NCBI RefSeq assembly: GCF_963259705.1
Contig: NC_081861.1
Span: 107,290,102-107,354,101 of the forward strand
From: Myotis daubentonii
Taxonomy: Eukaryota > Chordata > Mammalia > Chiroptera > Vespertilionidae
DNA length: 64,000 nt
Direction: 5' to 3'
This document shows, one piece after another, positions 57,465-64,000 of the stretch; positions within the stretch are counted from its first letter, which is position 1, and each line of letters starts with the position of its first letter. Both the position numbers and the translations under genes were made by a program. Under the pieces are notes generated by a model. The model was not told the DNA's origin, searched no databases, and was given only the letters and a program-made list of their open reading frames with translations.

Positions 57465-58107
57465 TTGCATTGAATCTCTAGATTATTTTGTGTAGTGTTG
57501 ACTTTTTAACAATATTAAATCTTATAATCCATGCATATGACATGTGTTTCCATTTGTTTATGTCTTCTTTAATTTTTTTAGAAATGTTTTGTAGTCTTTA
57601 TTATACAAGTATTTAATCTCCTTTATGAATTTCTAATTATTTTATTATTTTTTATGGAGTTGTTTTATTAAATTTATTTTTAATTGTACATTTTTAGTGT
57701 ATAGAAATGCAATTAGCTTAGCCAGTTTGGCTCAATGGATAGAGCATCGGTCTGCAGACCAAAGGGTCCCAGGTTCAATTCTGTTCAAGGGCACATACCT
57801 GGGGTGCAGGCTCTTCCTTGGCCCAGGCCCTACTTGGGGACTGTGCAGGAGGCAACCAGTCAATGTGTTTCTCTCACATTGATTTTTTTTCTCTCTGTCT
57901 CTCCCTCTCTCTTCTACTCTTCTTAAAAATCAATGGAAAAATATCTTCTGTGAGGATTAGCAATAAAGAAATAAAATAAATGCAACTAACTTTATGTCTA
58001 CTTTGTATCCTGTTTCTTTGTTGAATTTATTTATTAGGGTAAATACTGACAGTTATACATGTTCTGTTCCAATTTATTTGCGTTTATTTCTTTTTTCCCC
58101 CACCTTT
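57465..58107 (-). mobile_element. Ancient L1 ORF2 fragment, split by a SINE
   Basis: TGCATTGAATCTCTAGATTATTTTGTGTAGTGTTGAC and CTTTATGTCTACTTTGTATCCTGTTTCTTTG flank the SINE at 57723-57978. Both fit an old L1 ORF2 reverse transcriptase/C-terminal region on the minus strand. Confidence 0.6.
57723..57978 (+). mobile_element. Ves-type SINE
   Basis: GCCAGTTTGGCTCAATGGATAGAGCATCGG head, GGTTCAATTCTG B-box region, body with GGAGGCAACCAGTC and a TC-rich end. The flanks AATGCAATTAGCTTA (57708-57722) and AATGCAACTAACTTT (57979 on) are a diverged duplication. Confidence 0.9.
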
Positions 58108-59475
58108 TTTTATTGTTTAAAGTATTACAAATAGTAGTACATATGTCTCCTTTTTCCCCCCATTGACCTTCCCCCAGCCTATCCTACCCTCCGGCACATG
58201 CCCTGACCCCAAAACCCCAGTGTCTTGTGTCCATTGGTTATGCTTATATGCATGCATACAAGTCCTTCAGTTGATCTCTTACACCCCTCCCCCGCAACAC
58301 TTCCCAGCCTTCCTACTGTAATTTGACAGTCTGTTCGATGCTTCTCTGCTTCTGTATCTACCTATTTGTTCATCAGGTTATAATGTTCTTTATTATCCAT
58401 AAATAAGTGAGATCATGTGGTATTTTTCTTCCATTGCCTTGCTTATTTCACTTAGCAAAATGCTCTCCAGTTTCATCAATGCTGCTGCAAATGGTAAGAA
58501 TTCCTTCTTTTTTATAGCAGCGTAGTATTCCACTGTGTAGATGTACCACAGTTTTTTAATCCACTCATCTGCTGATGGGTATTTAGGCTGTTTCCAAATG
58601 TTAGCTATTGTAAATTCTGCTGCTATGAACATAGGGGTGCATATATCCTTTCTGATTGGTGTTTCTCTTTTCTTGGGATATATTCCTAGAAGTGGTATTA
58701 CTGGGTCAAATGGGAGTTCCATTTTTAAATTTTTGAGGAAACACCATACTGTTTTCCACAATGGCTGCCCCAGTCTGCATTCTCACCAGCAGTGAAGAAG
58801 GGTTCCTTTTTGTCTGCATCCTCTCCAGCACTTGTTGTTTGTTGGTTTGTTGATGATAGCTATTCTGACAGGTGTGAGATGGTATCTCATTACTGTTTTG
58901 ATCTGCATCTCTCGGATGATTAGTGACTCTGAACATGTTTTCATATGTCTCTGGGCCTTCTGTATGTCCTCTTTTGAAAAGTGTCTATTTAGATCCTTTG
59001 ATCAGTTTTTGATTGGATCATTTATCTTCATTTTGTTAAGTTGTATGAGTTCTCTGTAAATTTTGGAGATTAAACCCTTACTGGAAATATCATTGGCAAA
59101 TATATTCTCCCATGCAGCGGGCTTTCTTGTTGTTTTGTTGGTGGTTTCTTTTGCTGTGCAGAAGCTTTTTATTTTGATGTAGTCCCATTTGGGGTTTTTT
59201 TTCTCCTTAGTCTCCATTGCCCTAGGAGTTGTGTCTGTAAAAATATTGCTACGACATATGTCTGCTATTATGCTGCCTATGGAGTCTTGTAGGATTTTTA
59301 TGGTTTCCCACCTTACATTCAAGTCCTTTAGCCATTTTGAGTTTGTTTTTGTGTATTATGTAAGTTGGTGATCTAGTTTCATTTTTTTGCATGTATCTGT
59401 CTAAATTTCCCAGCACCATTTATTAAAGAGACTGTTTTGACTCCATTGTATGCTATTGCCGCCTTTCTCAAATCC
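58108..59475 (-). mobile_element. 5'-truncated L1 (3' UTR and ORF2 C-terminal half)
   Basis: 3' UTR 58108-58390 (TTTTTTTATTGTTTAAAGTATTAC, TATGCATGCATACAAGTCC), ORF2 from about 58393 to the truncation at CTTTCTCAAAT (59472). The minus-strand piece 58393-58761 encodes a well-kept ORF2 C-terminal stretch ([20 protein letters not shown]); 59002-59322 holds the upstream part. The flanking T-rich sequences (ATTTATTTGCGTTTATTT, ATTTATTTTTGTTTTTAC) may be a worn duplication. Confidence 0.85.
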
Positions 59476-59574
59476 ATTCATTTATTTTTGTTTTTACTTC
59501 CCTTGCCTTTAATATTAAATTCATAAAATGTTTTTATTTTCATTTAGAAGTATTTATTTATTTTGCTTATTTAT
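59476..59574. other. T-rich spacer
   Basis: Short low-complexity sequence between two L1s. Confidence 0.5.
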
Positions 59575-61999
<2,425 letters not shown>

Positions 62000-64000
62000 T
62001 TGTTTATTGTCTAAAGTTTTACATATGTCTCTTTTTTCCCAATTGACCCCCCCACCTCACCAAGCCATTCCAAGGCTGGGCAAGCCCCCACTGCCACAGT
62101 GTCTGTGTCCATTTGTTATGCTAATATGCATGCATACAAGTCCTGTGGTTACTCTGTAAACCCCACCACCACCACCACCTCGTCTGCCATTTATCTCTGG
62201 ATCTCTTTTTGTTCATCAAAGTATGTTGATCATTATATCCCACATATGAGTGAGATCATGTGATAATTATCATTCTGCGACTGGATTATTTCGTTTAGCA
62301 TAATGCTCTCCAGTTTCATCCATGCTGTTGCAAATGGTAAGAATTTCCTTCTTTTTTATAGCAGCATAGTATTCCATTTTGTAGATGTACCAGATATTTT
62401 TAATCCACTCATCTGCTGATGCACACTTAGGTTGTTTCAAAATCTTAGCTATTGTAAATTGTGCTGCTATGAACATAGGGGTGCATATTGCCTTTCTGAT
62501 TGGTATTCCAGGTTCATTGGGATATAGTCCTAGATGTGGGATCACTGGGTCAAATGGGAGTTCCATTTTTAACTTTTTGAGGAAACTCCATACTGTCTTC
62601 CATAGTGGCTGCACCAGTCTGCATTCCCACCAGCAGTGCCTGAGAGTTCCTTTTTCTCCACATCCTCCCCAATACTTGTCATTTGTTGCTTTGTTGATGA
62701 AGCCATTCTGACAGGTGTGATATGGTACCTCAGTTTTGTTTTGATTTGCATCTCTTAGATGATTAGTGACTTTGAGCATGTTTTCATGTCTCTTGGCTTT
62801 CTGTATGTCCTCTTTCAAAAATTGTCTACTTAGGTCCTTTGCCTTTGCCATTTTTTTATTAGAGCATTTATCTTCCTTTTGTTAAGTTGTTTGAGTTCTC
62901 TGTAAATTTTGGAGATTAAACCCTTATCTAAAATAGCATTGACAAATATGTTCTCCAATGCAGTGGGCTTCTTTGTTGTTTTGTTGATGGTTTATTTTGC
63001 TGTGCAGAAGCTTTTTATTTTGATTTAGTCCCATTTGTTTGTTTTCTTCTTAGTCTCCATTGCCCTAGGGGCTGTGTTAGTAAAGATACTGCTACGACAT
63101 ATGTCTGCTATTTTGTTGCCTATGGATTCTTCTAAGATTTTTTTGGTTTCCCATCTTACCTTTAAGTCCTTTATCCATTATGAGGTTTTTTTGTGTGTAT
63201 GGTGTAAATTGGTGGTTTAGTTTCTTTTCTTTTTTTGCATGTATATGCCCAATTTTCCCAACACCATTTATTGAAAAGACTGCCTTGACTCCCTTGACTC
63301 CATTGTATGCTCTTGCCTCCTTTGTCAAATATTAATTGAGTGTAATGACTTGAGTTGATTTCTGGGTTCTTTATTCTGGTCCATTGCTCTATATATCTGT
63401 TCTTGTGCCAGTTCCAGGCTGTTTTGAGAACAGTGGCTTTGTAATATAACTTGATATCTGGTATTGTGATCCTTCCAACGTTGTTCTTATTTCTCAGGAT
63501 TGCTGCAGCTCTCCATTATTTTTATTCATTATAAATTTTTGGAGAGTTTGTTCTAAGTCTGTGAAATATACTGTTGTTATTTTAGTGGGGATTGCATTGA
63601 ATCTATAGATTGTTTTGGGTAGTATGGACATTTTAATGATGTTGATTCTATCAACCCATGAGCACAGTATATTTTTCCACTTGTTTATATCTTCTTTTAT
63701 CTCTTTTTCCAACATCCTGTAATTTTCCAAATACAAGTCTTTTACATCCTTAGTTAAGTTTTTTCCTAGGTATCTTAATTTTTTGTTGTTGTTGCAATGG
63801 TAAATTGGATTTTTTTTATAGTTTCTCTTTCTGTGAGTTCATAATTAGTTTATAAAAATGCCATCGTTTTCTGGGTATCAATTTTGCTATGTTGGCAAAT
63901 TCATTTATTAAATCTAGTAGTTTTTTGATGGAGTCTTTAGTTTTTTCTATTTAGAATATCTTGTCATCTTCAAAAAATGACAGATTTACCTCTTCTTTTC
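62000..64000 (-). mobile_element. L1 running off the window
   Basis: 3' UTR from 62000 (TTTATTGTCTAAAGTTTTACATATGTC), with ORF2 C terminus from about 62270. The piece 62270-62851 is the longest intact ORF2 C-terminal fragment in the window (193 codons), including the region around [20 protein letters not shown] where the L1 C-terminal Cys/Trp motif lies. By 63890-64000 it reaches the RT palm region. The 5' part is outside. Confidence 0.85.
62270..62851 (-). pseudogene. L1 ORF2 C-terminal remnant
   Basis: 193 uninterrupted codons of the ORF2 C terminus. It contains [20 protein letters not shown], a Cys/Trp-rich run ([20 protein letters not shown]), and [20 protein letters not shown]. The order matches the end of mammalian L1 ORF2, where a Cys-rich segment is needed for retrotransposition. 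The reading end (AERNNPVAE) lies close to the expected ORF2 end, before the 3' UTR at about 62265. Upstream pieces 63092-63328 and 63494-63736 belong to the same ORF2 in shifted frames. Not functional as it stands. Confidence 0.82.

Overview
The window is a stretch of bat nuclear DNA, most likely from a vespertilionid (evening bat). Three things seen together point there: tRNA-headed Ves-type SINEs with target-site duplications, many short Helitrons with 5'-TC...CTAG-3' ends that resemble the HeliBat families, and SPIN-like hAT elements. No other mammal group is known to me for this combination. Family names come from memory of consensus sequences, not from a search. No intact protein-coding gene, rRNA, tRNA gene, CRISPR array or prokaryotic feature is visible. 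One run of 200 N (52029-52228) marks an assembly gap.

Layout. 300-4737: a nearly complete, decayed LINE-1 on the minus strand. 4738-9439: ancient L1 with two Ves SINEs, an ERVL-like LTR piece and a SPIN element. 9440-10645: two adjoining Helitrons, the second carrying a SPIN copy. 11598-14345: an L1 derivative lacking ORF2 (HAL1-like), containing a 211-bp hAT MITE. 14346-19735: old LTR and L1 debris, a 155-bp compound microsatellite and a Helitron. 19740-27820: a nested stack (L1 within L1, and HAL1-like material within that), ending in an L1 5' UTR expanded by a roughly 37-bp tandem repeat. 27830-31303: L1 debris and two more adjoining Helitrons. 32564-35551: two plus-strand, 5'-truncated L1s, both with target-site duplications. 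35552-47220: the least repetitive part of the window. 47221-51724: a minus-strand L1 with a twin-priming inversion, itself hit by a second L1, a SINE and a hAT element. 51725-64000: a third HAL1-like copy, more Helitrons and SINEs, and three minus-strand L1s running off the right edge.

The only candidate host gene is at 36205-39387 on the plus strand: a 2.58-kb exon and a 151-bp exon with canonical splice signals and matching phase. The encoded protein is rich in Asp, Asn, Ser and Thr, laid out in a six-residue register. It has at least three frameshifts and one in-frame stop, so as assembled it reads as a pseudogene. I do not recognise the gene.

I see no new multi-gene system. The best leads are the hexapeptide-repeat gene, the recurring ORF2-less L1 derivatives, the nested elements that give relative ages, and the frame-rotating L1 5' UTR repeat.
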